DNA from: Arenibacter nanhaiticus
GTDB taxonomy: Bacteria > Bacteroidota > Bacteroidia > Flavobacteriales > Flavobacteriaceae
Direction of reading: 5' to 3'
Assembly: GCF_900141935.1 (NCBI RefSeq)
Contig: NZ_FQYX01000001.1
Span: 4,786-68,785 of the forward strand
Length of the DNA: 64,000 nucleotides
Part shown: piece after piece, positions 20,379-29,399 of the stretch
How positions within the stretch are numbered: position 1 is the stretch's first letter
How the letters are laid out: every line of letters begins with the position of its first letter
Made by a program: the position numbers and the translations under genes
Notes under the pieces: model-generated
The model's input: only the letters and a program-made list of their open reading frames with translations
Database searches by the model: none
What the model was told of the DNA's origin: nothing

Positions 20379-23300
20379 TTGACTACATACGATAACATCC
20401 TAATAAAGCTAAATGCCTTTACGGCTAAATACTATACCAAAATATTGGTAAAGGGGGCATTGCTTTTTCTTGCCTTTGGAGTCCTTTTTATGTTGGTGAT
20501 TTTAGGGGTGGAATATTTCTTGTGGCTGAATTCTACCGGCCGACTTCTTTTGCTGCTTATATTCCTTGGGGTAGAAGGTTTTCTGTTGTTTAAACTGGTA
20601 CTGACCCCCTTATTCTATTTGTTCAAAATTAAAAGAGGGTTAAGCAATAAGGAAGCCTCCCTACTGATAGGAAAACATTTTCCGGGGGTAGATGATAAGT
20701 TGTACAATTTATTGGATCTAGCAGAAAATACCGAACAGTCCGAACTATTATTGGCCAGTATAGAACAACGGGCCAACAATTTGGCGACGATTCCTTTTTC
20801 CAAGGCCATTGACATAAAAGATAGCTTGAAATACGCAAAATACCTTTTGGTACCGGTTGTTCTTTTGCTATTAGTGTGGGGATCGGGGGATATTTTTTCC
20901 TACTTGGACTCCTATAAGCGGGTGGTCAATTACGACATGGCCTATGCGCCTCCGGCCCCTTTTGAGTTTAAGCTGTTGTCCGATAGTCTTGAAGTCTATG
21001 AGACCAAAGAGTATATTTTATCCGTTACAACGGTCGGAAACGTAAAACCAGAGAGTGTGTCCCTGGTGATGGGGAATAGGGAAATGGTGTTACAAAAGGA
21101 AAATGATGTTTTTAGATATGTGATGACGCCTCCTTTTGGCACTGTAGATTTTTACTTTAAGGCAAACGGTATAAAATCGCAGGAATACCATTTAAAGGTG
21201 TTGAAGGTGCCCGCTATAGAAGACTTTAGGATGGTCTTGCAATATCCAAAGTACTTGGAGAAGCGCAACGACACTTTGTGGAGTACGGGAAATGCGACTT
21301 TTCCCGAAGGGACCTTGGTAAGGTGGGGAATCCGTGGGGAAAATACCGAGCGGATTGACTTAAGGACGGCGGATAGTACGGTTGCTTTTAGGAAAAACGG
21401 AAAGGTATTTAACTATGGTAAAAGAGTCTATTACGATATGGATTACGAGGTGGTCACCTCCAATGAGAACGTTCGGTATTATGAGTCGCTTGGCTTTCGG
21501 TTTTCAGTGCTTAAAGATGCTTTTCCTAGGATAAAAGTAAAGGAAGTGCTCGATTCGTTGCAGCCTAATATCAGGTATTATATAGGGGAATCTACCGATG
21601 ATCATAAAATTAGCAGCCTTAGCTTGATTTGTTATCCAGATGCTAATAAAAATGCCCAACAACGGTTGGATTTGGGTAGGCCCAATAAGAATTACGAGCA
21701 GTTTTATTACACTTTTCCGTCTGGATTAAGCTTAAAAGAGGGCCAATTGTACTCTTTTTATTTTGAAGTTAAAGATAATGATCAGCTGCACGGTGGTAAA
21801 ACTTCTAAAAGTCAGGTATTTAGTATGAGAATACTGGATAGCAGTCAGTTACAGCATAAGGCCTTGGCGGTACGGCAAAACATCATTGATAAAATGGATC
21901 ATACCTTGGATAAATTTAAGCGACAGGATGCAGCTTTGAAAGAAATGGGCAAGGAGCAAAAAGAAAAAAGTCAGCTTGGTTTTAATGATAAAAATAAGGT
22001 GCGCGATTTTTTGCGGAAACAGGAGGAGCAGGAAATTTTAATGCAAAAGTTTAGCAAAGAGTTAAGTGACAACCTGGAGAAAGCAGGGCGCGATGCTAAG
22101 CTGAATAAATTGTTGCAGGAGCGTTTGGAACGTCAAGAAATGGAAGCCCATAAAAATGAAAAACTGTTAGAGGAACTAAAGAAAATTGCCGATAAAATAT
22201 CAAAGGAAGAACTGACGCAACGTTTGGAAGAATTAGGTAAGAAGCAGAAAAACAGGGAACGGAGTTTGGAGCAACTGCTAGAACTGACCAAACGGTATTA
22301 TATAAGTGAAAAAGCACTACAGATCTCTAAGGAGTTGGAAAAATTGGCGGAGGAACAAAAGGAACTATCCGAAAAAGACCTATCCGAAAAACGAAGGGAG
22401 GAAGGACAAAAGAGATTAAACGAAAAGTTCCATGCCCTTGCCAAGGAAATGGAAGAGCTGAAAAAAGACAACCAAAGGCTACAAAAACCGATGCCCTTGG
22501 GATTTGATAAAGATAAGGAAGAAGGGGTTAAGGAGGACATGAAGGATGCTTTGGACGAACTAAAAAAATTAGGGGACAAAGCAGCTGAAGCCTCTTCGGA
22601 TGCCACCAAAAAATCTGCTGACAAAATCACCAAAAAACAACAATCCGCCGCTCAGAAAATGAAAGAAATGAGCAAGGGCTTACAGGAATCTGCCTCTGGA
22701 AGCGGAGGCGAAACCCTAGCCGAGGATGCCGAAATGTTACGACAGATCTTGGACAATCTCATTACCTTTTCCTTTAAGCAAGAACTATTGTATAGCGGTT
22801 TGGGAGCCTCGGACAGGGAAAGTAGTTTCTTTATGGGCAAACTAAAGGAGCAACAGGAACTACGGGAACTGTTTGTACATGTAGACGATAGTCTTTTTGC
22901 CCTGTCCTTAAGGCAGGCGGAAATCGCTGAATTTGTGAACGAACAAATTACCGAAGTGTATTATAATACCGATAGGGCTTTGGAGCGTATGGCCGAGAAT
23001 CAACTTTTCGAAGGAGGTTCTTTTCAAAAATACGTGTTGAATGCGGCCAATAGTTTGTCCGATTTCTTGGCGAATATGCTAGATAATATGCAGGACAATC
23101 TAAAAGCCGGCTCCGGGAAGGGACAGGGCGCCGGAGATATGCAACTGCCCGATATCATAAAAAGTCAGGAAGAATTAAAAGAAAAGATGTCCCAAATGGG
23201 GCAGGGGAGCAACCCAAAACCTGGGGACCATGGCACCGATGGAAAGGGTAAATCGGATAAAGAAGGGGAGTCCGGCGAAAAGGGCAACGGCAATAAGGAC

Positions 23301-23801
23301 GGTAATGGAGGTCAAGACAAGGGTCAGAATGGGGAGAAAGGACAGGCTCCAGGAAGTGCGGGCACCCAGGGAATGGGCGATGAAGAATTGGGGGAATTGT
23401 ATGAAATTTATAAGGAGCAACAGCGGATTCGGGAAGAATTTGAAAAGCAATTACAGGACCTGATCAAAAATGACGACCGCCAATTAGGGGAGAAAATATT
23501 AAAGCAGATGGAAGATTTTCAGAACAATCTTTTAGAAAACGGCCTTACCCCAGAAACGATTAACAAAATGGGGCAATTGAATTACGAATTGCTGAAAATG
23601 GAAAACGCGGCCCAGCGCCAAGGGCAAAAGAAGGAGCGGGAAAGCAATACCAGCACCGAAAGCTTTCAAAACCCGCTACTTACCAAACCCTCATTCTTAG
23701 AGAATTATCGCCAGGAAATAGAAATTTTAAACAGACAAGCATTACCTTTGCAGCAACATTATCAAAATAGGGTAAAGGAATATTTTAAGACAGATGATTG
23801 A
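20379..23801 (+). CDS. DUF4175 family large membrane-anchored coiled-coil protein
   Basis: The protein has 1140 aa. Three N-terminal membrane segments (about 26-48, 52-78 and 150-172) precede an extracytoplasmic beta-rich region (about 180-490), a long Lys/Glu/Gln-rich coiled coil (about 500-780), further helices, and a Gly/Lys/Asp-rich linker (about 905-1000) before the C-terminal helices. This is the pattern of DUF4175 proteins of Bacteroidota; function unknown. The start is a TTG at 20379, as no ATG lies in frame until residue 38, inside the first membrane segment. Its stop overlaps the ybeY start by 8 bp, so the two are translationally linked. Confidence 0.88.
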   Translation: MTTYDNILIKLNAFTAKYYTKILVKGALLFLAFGVLFMLVILGVEYFLWLNSTGRLLLLLIFLGVEGFLLFKLVLTPLFYLFKIKRGLSNKEASLLIGKHFPGVDDKLYNLLDLAENTEQSELLLASIEQRANNLATIPFSKAIDIKDSLKYAKYLLVPVVLLLLVWGSGDIFSYLDSYKRVVNYDMAYAPPAPFEFKLLSDSLEVYETKEYILSVTTVGNVKPESVSLVMGNREMVLQKENDVFRYVMTPPFGTVDFYFKANGIKSQEYHLKVLKVPAIEDFRMVLQYPKYLEKRNDTLWSTGNATFPEGTLVRWGIRGENTERIDLRTADSTVAFRKNGKVFNYGKRVYYDMDYEVVTSNENVRYYESLGFRFSVLKDAFPRIKVKEVLDSLQPNIRYYIGESTDDHKISSLSLICYPDANKNAQQRLDLGRPNKNYEQFYYTFPSGLSLKEGQLYSFYFEVKDNDQLHGGKTSKSQVFSMRILDSSQLQHKALAVRQNIIDKMDHTLDKFKRQDAALKEMGKEQKEKSQLGFNDKNKVRDFLRKQEEQEILMQKFSKELSDNLEKAGRDAKLNKLLQERLERQEMEAHKNEKLLEELKKIADKISKEELTQRLEELGKKQKNRERSLEQLLELTKRYYISEKALQISKELEKLAEEQKELSEKDLSEKRREEGQKRLNEKFHALAKEMEELKKDNQRLQKPMPLGFDKDKEEGVKEDMKDALDELKKLGDKAAEASSDATKKSADKITKKQQSAAQKMKEMSKGLQESASGSGGETLAEDAEMLRQILDNLITFSFKQELLYSGLGASDRESSFFMGKLKEQQELRELFVHVDDSLFALSLRQAEIAEFVNEQITEVYYNTDRALERMAENQLFEGGSFQKYVLNAANSLSDFLANMLDNMQDNLKAGSGKGQGAGDMQLPDIIKSQEELKEKMSQMGQGSNPKPGDHGTDGKGKSDKEGESGEKGNGNKDGNGGQDKGQNGEKGQAPGSAGTQGMGDEELGELYEIYKEQQRIREEFEKQLQDLIKNDDRQLGEKILKQMEDFQNNLLENGLTPETINKMGQLNYELLKMENAAQRQGQKKERESNTSTESFQNPLLTKPSFLENYRQEIEILNRQALPLQQHYQNRVKEYFKTDD

Positions 23802-24213
23802 TTTTCATTACGAGTGCGAGTTTAGTCTCCCAAACGGGGAGCAATATGCGGATTGGCTGACGGAAGTAGTGGCTTCCGAGAACAGTTCTTGCGGGCCCCT
23901 GGAGTACATTTTTTGCGATGACGAATACCTCTTGAAAATTAATCAGGAGTATTTAGCTCACGACACCTATACCGATATCATCACCTTTCAGTACAGCGAG
24001 GGCAGCAGTATCTCCGGGGATATTTTTATCTCCGTAGAAAGGGTGCGGGAGAACGCAAAGGAATACGGGGTCGATTTTGACCAGGAGTTGTTGAGGGTGA
24101 TGGCCCACGGGGTGCTGCATCTTTTGGGGTATAAGGACAAAAGCGATCGGGAGGCCGCTTTGATGAGAGAAAAAGAAAACGAAAAAATTAAATTGTTCCA
24201 CGTGGAACATTAG
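23794..24213 (+). CDS. ybeY: Endoribonuclease YbeY (16S rRNA maturation)
   Basis: The protein has 139 aa. YbeY is a zinc-dependent endoribonuclease acting in 16S rRNA 3'-end processing and ribosome quality control. The motif HGVLHLLGYKDKSD (from about residue 109) gives the first two metal-binding histidines; the third His of the usual HxxxHxxGYDH motif is replaced by D, as I recall for Bacteroidota homologues. The last codons (LFHVEH) are encoded by a parS site, so coding and centromere functions overlap. It overlaps the upstream DUF4175 gene by 8 bp and lies 5 bp before mnmG. Confidence 0.92.
   Translation: MIDFHYECEFSLPNGEQYADWLTEVVASENSSCGPLEYIFCDDEYLLKINQEYLAHDTYTDIITFQYSEGSSISGDIFISVERVRENAKEYGVDFDQELLRVMAHGVLHLLGYKDKSDREAALMREKENEKIKLFHVEH
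24194..24209. promoter_or_regulatory. parS centromere site 1 (inside ybeY)
   Basis: TGTTCCACGTGGAACA is a perfect 16-bp palindrome equal to the ParB-binding parS consensus widespread in bacteria. It lies within the last codons of ybeY. A second site is 1923 bp away. Confidence 0.88.
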
Positions 24214-24218
24214 AAATT

Positions 24219-26087
24219 ATGTTTGATACACAGTACGACGTTATAGTAGTTGGTGGCGGACATGCCGGGGCCGAGGCGGCGGCAGCTGCTGCGAATATGG
24301 GTTCTAGCACCTTGTTGGTGACCATGAACCTGCAGAATATAGGACAGATGTCCTGTAACCCGGCCATGGGCGGAATTGCCAAGGGGCAGATCGTTCGAGA
24401 GATCGATGCCTTGGGGGGGTACAGCGGTATTATTACCGATAAAAGCGCCATTCAGTTTAAAATGCTGAACAAAAGCAAAGGGCCCGCCATGTGGAGTCCA
24501 CGTGCCCAAAGCGATAGGATGCGCTTTGCAGAAGAATGGAGAATAGCCTTGGAAAACACGCCTAAGGTGGACTTCTACCAGGACATGGTTTCTGGACTGA
24601 TTATAGAAAACAATAGGGTAGCAGGGGTTGTTACTTCCCTTGGCCTAAAGATAAGATCTAAGTCGGTTGTCCTTACCAATGGCACCTTCTTAAACGGACT
24701 TATCCATATTGGCGATAAGCAGTTTGGTGGGGGCAGGGCCGGAGAAAAGGCAGCGACCGGAATCACGGAACAGCTGACATCCTTAGGGTTCGAAAGCGGT
24801 AGAATGAAGACGGGGACACCTCCTAGAGTAGATGGACGCTCGCTGGATTATTCGGTGATGATACCACAGCCTGGAGATGTTGTGCCCGAGAAATTCTCCT
24901 ATATGGATACCAAGGCCCTGACACATCAGCGCGATTGCCATATGTCTCATACCTCTGCCCTGGTGCACGATTTGTTGCGCGAAGGTTTTGATAGGTCGCC
25001 TATGTTTAACGGACGAATCAAGAGTCTGGGCCCTAGATACTGTCCCTCTATCGAAGATAAGATCAACCGTTTTGCTGACAAGGACAGCCATCAGCTTTTT
25101 GTAGAGCCAGAGGGGTGGGATACCGTGGAGGTTTATGTAAATGGCTTCTCTACTTCCTTGCCCGAGGATGTACAGTTTAAAGCATTGAGGTCTGTTCGTG
25201 GATTCGAAAATGTCAAGTTCTTTAGGCCCGGTTACGCCATAGAATACGACTACTTTCCGCCAACGCAATTGAAGCACACCCTGGAGACCAAATCTATAGA
25301 GAACCTGTTTTTTGCGGGACAGATTAATGGTACTACTGGATATGAAGAGGCCGCTTCCCAAGGGTTGATGGCAGGTATAAATGCCCACTTAAAGGTACAG
25401 GAAAAAGATCCTTTTGTACTTCAGAGAGACGAGGCCTATATCGGGGTTTTGATAGACGATCTTATTACAAAAGGTACCGAAGAGCCGTACAGAATGTTTA
25501 CTTCTAGGGCAGAATACCGTACCCTTTTGCGTCAGGATAATGCCGATTTAAGATTGACGCCAAAGAGTTTTGAGATCGGATTGGCCACCAAAGAACGCTT
25601 GGAGAGAATGGAGGAGAAGGAGGCAAAGTCCGAATCTTTCGTGAATTTCTTTAGGGAAACGAGTTTTAAACCGGACGAAATAAATCCGATTTTAGAGAGT
25701 GTGGAGTCTGCCACAGTGAAGCAACCGGACAAATTGTTCAAGGTTTTTTCGAGGCCTAGGGTAACCATGGAGCACATGATGCAGTTAGATTCTGTGTCCT
25801 CTTTCGTGACCGAAAACGAACTGAACAGAGAGGTGATGGAGCAGGCAGAAATCCAGGTAAAATACTCAGGATATATCGCCAAGGAAAAGAACAATGCCGA
25901 CAAGCTTCAGCGCTTGGAGAATATTAAGATCCCGGAGGATTTTGATTACACCAAACTAAAGTCGCTTTCGTACGAAGCACGCGAAAAACTGCAGAGCATA
26001 CGCCCGGTGAGCATTTCGCAGGCGTCTAGGATAAGCGGAGTATCTCCTAGTGATATCAGTGTTTTGTTGGTCTTTATGGGCCGTTAA
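24219..26087 (+). CDS. mnmG: tRNA uridine-5-carboxymethylaminomethyl modification enzyme MnmG (GidA)
   Basis: The protein has 622 aa. With MnmE it forms the cmnm5U34 wobble modification of several tRNAs, using FAD. The N-terminal Rossmann motif VVGGGHAGAEAAAAAA (about 10-25) and MSCNPAMGG (about 44-52) are present, as are TGTPPRVDGRSLDYS and the YIGVLIDDL region. Length is normal. It follows ybeY closely and is flanked by two parS sites. In many bacteria this gene is next to the origin. Confidence 0.96.
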   Translation: MFDTQYDVIVVGGGHAGAEAAAAAANMGSSTLLVTMNLQNIGQMSCNPAMGGIAKGQIVREIDALGGYSGIITDKSAIQFKMLNKSKGPAMWSPRAQSDRMRFAEEWRIALENTPKVDFYQDMVSGLIIENNRVAGVVTSLGLKIRSKSVVLTNGTFLNGLIHIGDKQFGGGRAGEKAATGITEQLTSLGFESGRMKTGTPPRVDGRSLDYSVMIPQPGDVVPEKFSYMDTKALTHQRDCHMSHTSALVHDLLREGFDRSPMFNGRIKSLGPRYCPSIEDKINRFADKDSHQLFVEPEGWDTVEVYVNGFSTSLPEDVQFKALRSVRGFENVKFFRPGYAIEYDYFPPTQLKHTLETKSIENLFFAGQINGTTGYEEAASQGLMAGINAHLKVQEKDPFVLQRDEAYIGVLIDDLITKGTEEPYRMFTSRAEYRTLLRQDNADLRLTPKSFEIGLATKERLERMEEKEAKSESFVNFFRETSFKPDEINPILESVESATVKQPDKLFKVFSRPRVTMEHMMQLDSVSSFVTENELNREVMEQAEIQVKYSGYIAKEKNNADKLQRLENIKIPEDFDYTKLKSLSYEAREKLQSIRPVSISQASRISGVSPSDISVLLVFMGR

Positions 26088-26116
26088 CAAGGAAGGGGCC
26101 GCAAGGCTTTTTACAA

Positions 26117-26132
26117 TGTTCCACGTGGAACA
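26117..26132. promoter_or_regulatory. parS centromere site 2 (intergenic, downstream of mnmG)
   Basis: TGTTCCACGTGGAACA again, here in the middle of a perfect 24-bp palindrome (26113-26136). It lies 30 bp past the mnmG stop. Confidence 0.9.
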
Positions 26133-26193
26133 TTGTGAGCACAACATACGGTGTTCGGTGTTTTATAAAACCCGATAAAGCCACTTTAATAAG

Positions 26194-26233
26194 AAGGGTA
26201 TTTGCTTTTGTAAAGAAGTAAATACCCTTTTTT
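26194..26233 (+). terminator. Terminator downstream of mnmG
   Basis: AAGGGTATTT (26194-26203) pairs with AAATACCCTT (26220-26229), followed by TTTT. It probably ends the DUF4175-ybeY-mnmG transcript. Confidence 0.75.
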
Positions 26234-26436
26234 ACGGCTTAATTTTTGTGGTTGTATTCGCCTTGGGAGCGGTGTAAAAAAGGAGGGAGTGGCGGTCTTT
26301 TTTAAACGGGAATTCCGCACTAAGGGTATGGGCAGTTTTAATCTAGAACCATGAATGGTGCATGACCGAAAACTGGTGGCCTGCAAGAAGTAAGACATGC
26401 AAATTACATATGACGGTTAAATAAATATCTGCAACT

Positions 26437-26526
26437 ATGAAAAGAATACTGCTGGTTTTATGGATGGGGGTGTTTGTGCCTTTCTTGTATTCCTTTGCGG
26501 ATTGCTCCGAGCATAGAAGACTATAA
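26437..26526 (+). other. Signal-peptide-like reading frame cut off from its gene by a frameshift
   Basis: From the ATG at 26437 the frame reads MKRILLVLWMGVFVPFLY and stops at 26526. The downstream body is in the next frame. Removing one G from the G5 run at 26466-26470 would give MKRILLVLWMGCLCLSCIP, an excellent lipoprotein signal with a lipobox ending in C, leading directly into the body. Confidence 0.65.
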
Positions 26527-26986
26527 AATTAGTCAAGGGAAGAAATTTAAACGGGGCTTGCCCAAGCGGCAGTTGTTTTTGTTCCAAGATCCAAAAGAGG
26601 CGAATGCCTTTTATAAATATGTCGATACCAAGTTTCGCCTAGAGGGCGAAAACGTCATGGACGATGTTCCTTTTACCATTGCTCAAAATCAATATTTCTT
26701 TTCCTTTTACGAAATTCAGATTCCGACCAAGCATATAAATTTATTTCCGTTGCTGTTCGATCATTTCTTTAATGCCGCCCTAAAAATTCAAGAGGGAGTG
26801 GAAAGGGACCCGGAAGAAATGGGAAAGGAAAATTATTATATCGGGATAGAAGTCTACAGCGATTTTGAAGAAGATTGCCTCCGTGAAAATTCCCTTTCAA
26901 GAACTGTCGTTTTAAAGTATCTTCGTAATCTGAAGAACGAATATTTAGTCACGCATCAGTACCATGAAGTTTTATTTAAGCAGTGA
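26474..26986 (+). CDS. Probable lipoprotein body, 5' end frameshifted
   Basis: The frame of 170 codons has only a TTG at its upstream limit and no own ATG near its start. The recognisable body begins IAPSIEDYKISQGKKF and is soluble, with alternating hydrophobic segments and no membrane helix. I do not recognise a named family; similar small lipoproteins occur in flavobacteria. The natural start is most likely the ATG at 26437, reached by a one-base shift at the G5 run 26466-26470; this may be a sequencing error, a phase-variable tract or a true mutation. The 3' end overlaps the methyltransferase start by 23 bp. Confidence 0.7.
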   Translation: MCLSCIPLRIAPSIEDYKISQGKKFKRGLPKRQLFLFQDPKEANAFYKYVDTKFRLEGENVMDDVPFTIAQNQYFFSFYEIQIPTKHINLFPLLFDHFFNAALKIQEGVERDPEEMGKENYYIGIEVYSDFEEDCLRENSLSRTVVLKYLRNLKNEYLVTHQYHEVLFKQ

Positions 26987-27791
26987 AGATTATACCCTAA
27001 CGAGGGAGCAGTTTCAATTAATGCACGATCTGGAAAGGGATATGCTGGTGACCGAACCCCAACCAGAAAACCTGGCCAAGTATTACGAGAGCCAGGATTA
27101 TATTTCCCATACCGATGCCAAGGACAATTGGTTCGAAAAAATGTACCAGGCCGTCAAAGGGTACAACCTAGATCGGAAGCTTGCCCTCATTACTTCCTAT
27201 GCGGGCGAAAAGAAATCGCTCTTGGATGTGGGGGCGGGGACAGGCGATTTTTTGGCCTTGGCAAAAAAGCACGGTTGGGAGACAGACGGGGTAGAGCCTA
27301 GCGATCTGGCAAAGGCGAAAGCCGCAGAAAAAGGATTGACACTCTATAGCGACCTAAAGGCCCTTCCCGAAAAAAAATACGAACTCATCACCCTTTGGCA
27401 TGTGTTGGAGCATTTGCCCAATTTGGAAGAACAGATTCAAGAATTGGTCGGACTCCTTTCCCAGACCGGTACCTTGGTCATCGCCGTGCCCAATTTTAAA
27501 TCCTTTGATGCGGCCCACTACAAAAAATTTTGGGCAGCCTATGATGTGCCCAGACACCTTTGGCATTTTTCCAGACACAGCATACGGCACCTTTTTTCTA
27601 CACAAGGAATGGAAGTGGTAAAAACCAAGCCCATGATATTCGACGCCTTTTATGTTTCCTTGCTTTCGGAAAAATACAAGTCGGGAAAACAAAACCCCAT
27701 CAAGGCATTTTTGATCGGACTCTGGTCCAATCTGTCCGCTATGCGCACCAAGGAGTATTCTTCCCTTATATACGTCCTAAAAAGGAGCTAA
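26964..27791 (+). CDS. Class I SAM-dependent methyltransferase
   Basis: The protein has 275 aa. A short N-terminal region with a YYESQDYISHTD motif precedes a Methyltransf_23-type domain: motif I LLDVGAGTGDFL near residue 90, acidic VEPS near 110 and post-motif LITLWHVLEHL near 140. The substrate is unknown. It overlaps the frameshifted lipoprotein gene, so the two are probably cotranscribed. Confidence 0.85.
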   Translation: MKFYLSSEDYTLTREQFQLMHDLERDMLVTEPQPENLAKYYESQDYISHTDAKDNWFEKMYQAVKGYNLDRKLALITSYAGEKKSLLDVGAGTGDFLALAKKHGWETDGVEPSDLAKAKAAEKGLTLYSDLKALPEKKYELITLWHVLEHLPNLEEQIQELVGLLSQTGTLVIAVPNFKSFDAAHYKKFWAAYDVPRHLWHFSRHSIRHLFSTQGMEVVKTKPMIFDAFYVSLLSEKYKSGKQNPIKAFLIGLWSNLSAMRTKEYSSLIYVLKRS

Positions 27792-28055
27792 AACGCATTT
27801 TAAGCCCTTTTGCGCGATTTTCTTTCGATAAGGGATATGGGAATATTAAAAATTAAAGATACTGCTTAAAACACATGTTTTAAAAGGCCGATTTTCATAC
27901 CCAAGGCTTATGGAACTATATGGTTGCCATAGGTTTTTGTTATAATAGCTCTCAGCGCTTTTTTGAGGGGGTAGCCTCCTTTTGGAATGCGAAACCAAAA
28001 ATTTAAAAGGATGAAGGATTGCCAATAATTTTTCCGGTTATTAAAAAACCTTTTC

Positions 28056-28063
28056 TATTTTTG
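28056..28063 (+). promoter_or_regulatory. -7 promoter element (TATTTTTG) of the OmpH-like gene
   Basis: TATTTTTG matches TAnnTTTG and is 24 bp upstream of the ATG at 28088. No clear -33 element was seen. Confidence 0.45.
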
Positions 28064-28087
28064 GTAAAATTTATAAATAAAGTTAAA

Positions 28088-28594
28088 ATGAAAAAAATAG
28101 TTTTGGTAATGGCCCTAATCGGTTTCGCATCGTGCCAACAAGAAAAAATAGGTTTTGTAGATAATGTGAAGTTGATGGAATCCTATAAGGAGAAGTTGGA
28201 TATCGAAGCCAGGTTTAAAACGAAGTCCGAAGCTTTTGGAAAAAAGAGAGATAGTATCTCTCAGGCCTTTCAGTTAGAGGCGCAGGATTTTCAGGGGAGA
28301 GCAGAAAAAATGTCTCAGGCCAAAGCACAGGAAGAATACGGAAAGTTGCAACAACGCAGTCAAATGATAGGGCAGCAGTTGCAGCAAGAAGAGCAGCAGT
28401 TACAAATGCAGGGCCAGATAGAAATGGATAGTTTGGTGAGCAATGTAAAAAGAGAAATCAAGGCCTTCGGAAAAGCAAACGGATACTCGTTTATTTTGAG
28501 CGGTGGCGAAGGTGGCAGTGTATTGTACGGAACGGAGGCCAATGATGTAACCGATGCGGTAGTGAAAATCTTAAACGAAAATTACAAGAAGTAA
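28088..28594 (+). CDS. OmpH/Skp-family periplasmic chaperone-like lipoprotein
   Basis: The protein has 168 aa from the ATG at 28088 (MKKIVLVMALIGFASC); a TTG start 69 bp upstream is rejected because it would put the signal peptide inside the protein and lies before the promoter. The lipobox GFASC suggests lipid attachment, unlike soluble Skp. The body is a long Gln/Glu/Lys-rich helical hairpin (QQLQQEEQQLQMQGQ), as in Skp, followed by a conserved C-terminal beta strand pair (YSFILSGGEGGSVLYG). Skp-type proteins guard unfolded outer-membrane proteins in the periplasm. Confidence 0.88.
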   Translation: MKKIVLVMALIGFASCQQEKIGFVDNVKLMESYKEKLDIEARFKTKSEAFGKKRDSISQAFQLEAQDFQGRAEKMSQAKAQEEYGKLQQRSQMIGQQLQQEEQQLQMQGQIEMDSLVSNVKREIKAFGKANGYSFILSGGEGGSVLYGTEANDVTDAVVKILNENYKK

Positions 28595-28615
28595 AACGTA
28601 CTTTTTTTAGATACT

Positions 28616-28651
28616 AAAGTCCCGATAACCTGGTTGTCGGGACTTTTTTTT
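28616..28651 (+). terminator. Terminator of the OmpH-like gene
   Basis: AAAGTCCCGATAACC pairs with GGTTGTCGGGACTTT (one mismatch), followed by a T8 run. Confidence 0.9.
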
Positions 28652-28706
28652 GCGGTGACAGCTGCTGTAAATTGTACGGTTATTTTTTAAGGAGCATTGT
28701 CTTTTT

Positions 28707-28796
28707 GGGCGTTCCCCTATCGGGTCGCGCTTTCCGCTCTATCTTTTTCTGCCGGCCCAGCCGTCCAAAAAAGGATGCCGCTGCAATCGCTAACGC
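28707..28796 (-). repeat. Dispersed intergenic element, A variant (90 bp)
   Basis: Same length and ends as copies at 38879-38968 and 42400-42489. Read on the minus strand it begins GCGTTAGCGATTGCAGCGGC and ends GGGGAACGCCC, with a central hairpin around CGGCTGGGCCGG. Confidence 0.88.
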
Positions 28797-28800
28797 GAAA

Positions 28801-28833
28801 ATTAGTTATGGAGTTATCTTGTTATAAAGTTAT
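28801..28833 (-). repeat. 33-bp block of four ATAACnnn units
   Basis: On the minus strand the block reads as four 8-bp units of the form ATAACnnn. It differs at about three of 33 positions from the block at 38704-38736. It sits 4 bp from the 90-bp element. Confidence 0.8.
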
Positions 28834-28994
28834 CTAGGAATAGTATTAACCGAAACACAAGCTTAGATAATCCGATTGAAGTTATAGAATAAGAATATTA
28901 AAAATATAGGTAACAGTTATCCTCTGTATAAATACTTCGGGCCTCCTTCGCTTATCTTTCCATTGGCAGCCGGAGTCATTCCCGCTTGATTTCC

Positions 28995-29071
28995 GCCTTA
29001 GGGACCGCGGCGGCATCCCCGCAGCAGCGCAAGGGATATAGCCAAGGGCCCGGCCCGCTAGGGAAACGCCC
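28995..29071 (+). repeat. Dispersed intergenic element, B variant (77 bp)
   Basis: GCCTTAGGGACCGCGGCGGC at the start and GGGAAACGCCC at the end; nearly the same as 17181-17260 except for a small length difference near the 3' end. Confidence 0.8.
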
Positions 29072-29241
29072 AAAGCTTTTGCAATAACCAATGGAAAAAT
29101 CTCTTCTTTAATCAGTAGACCGATGCTGTTATACATACAATTCTATAGAGCAAATTAACCGGTGATTGTGCCGTAGTATCTTTGGCCTTGTTACAAAGGG
29201 AAAGGCCTTTGAAGCTCGCCGTTTTAAAAAAATATACGCAT

Positions 29242-29295
29242 AAAAAAACAGGCTTTATAAAACTACCCTTTTTGGGAATTCAACAAAGCCTGTTT
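29242..29295 (-). terminator. Terminator of the holB-doxX transcript
   Basis: AAACAGGCTTT (29246-29256) pairs with AAAGCCTGTTT (29285-29295) over a long loop; on the minus strand a T run follows. It lies about 105 bp past the last gene's stop. Confidence 0.65.
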
Positions 29296-29399
29296 AAAGC
29301 TTGTAATAAGGCCTAGAGGAATCTCTATAGCGTTAGGAGGTATATAGTCCTAGGGATCTAAAAATAAACAGGCCTAGTGACCTGCAAAATGTTATTGTA

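Larger units (their letters stand above)
28652..29241. other. Non-coding region holding three dispersed-repeat copies
   Basis: No gene seen. It contains an A-variant element with its 33-bp partner and a B-variant element; the remaining sequence is AT-rich and shows no sustained frame. Confidence 0.65.
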
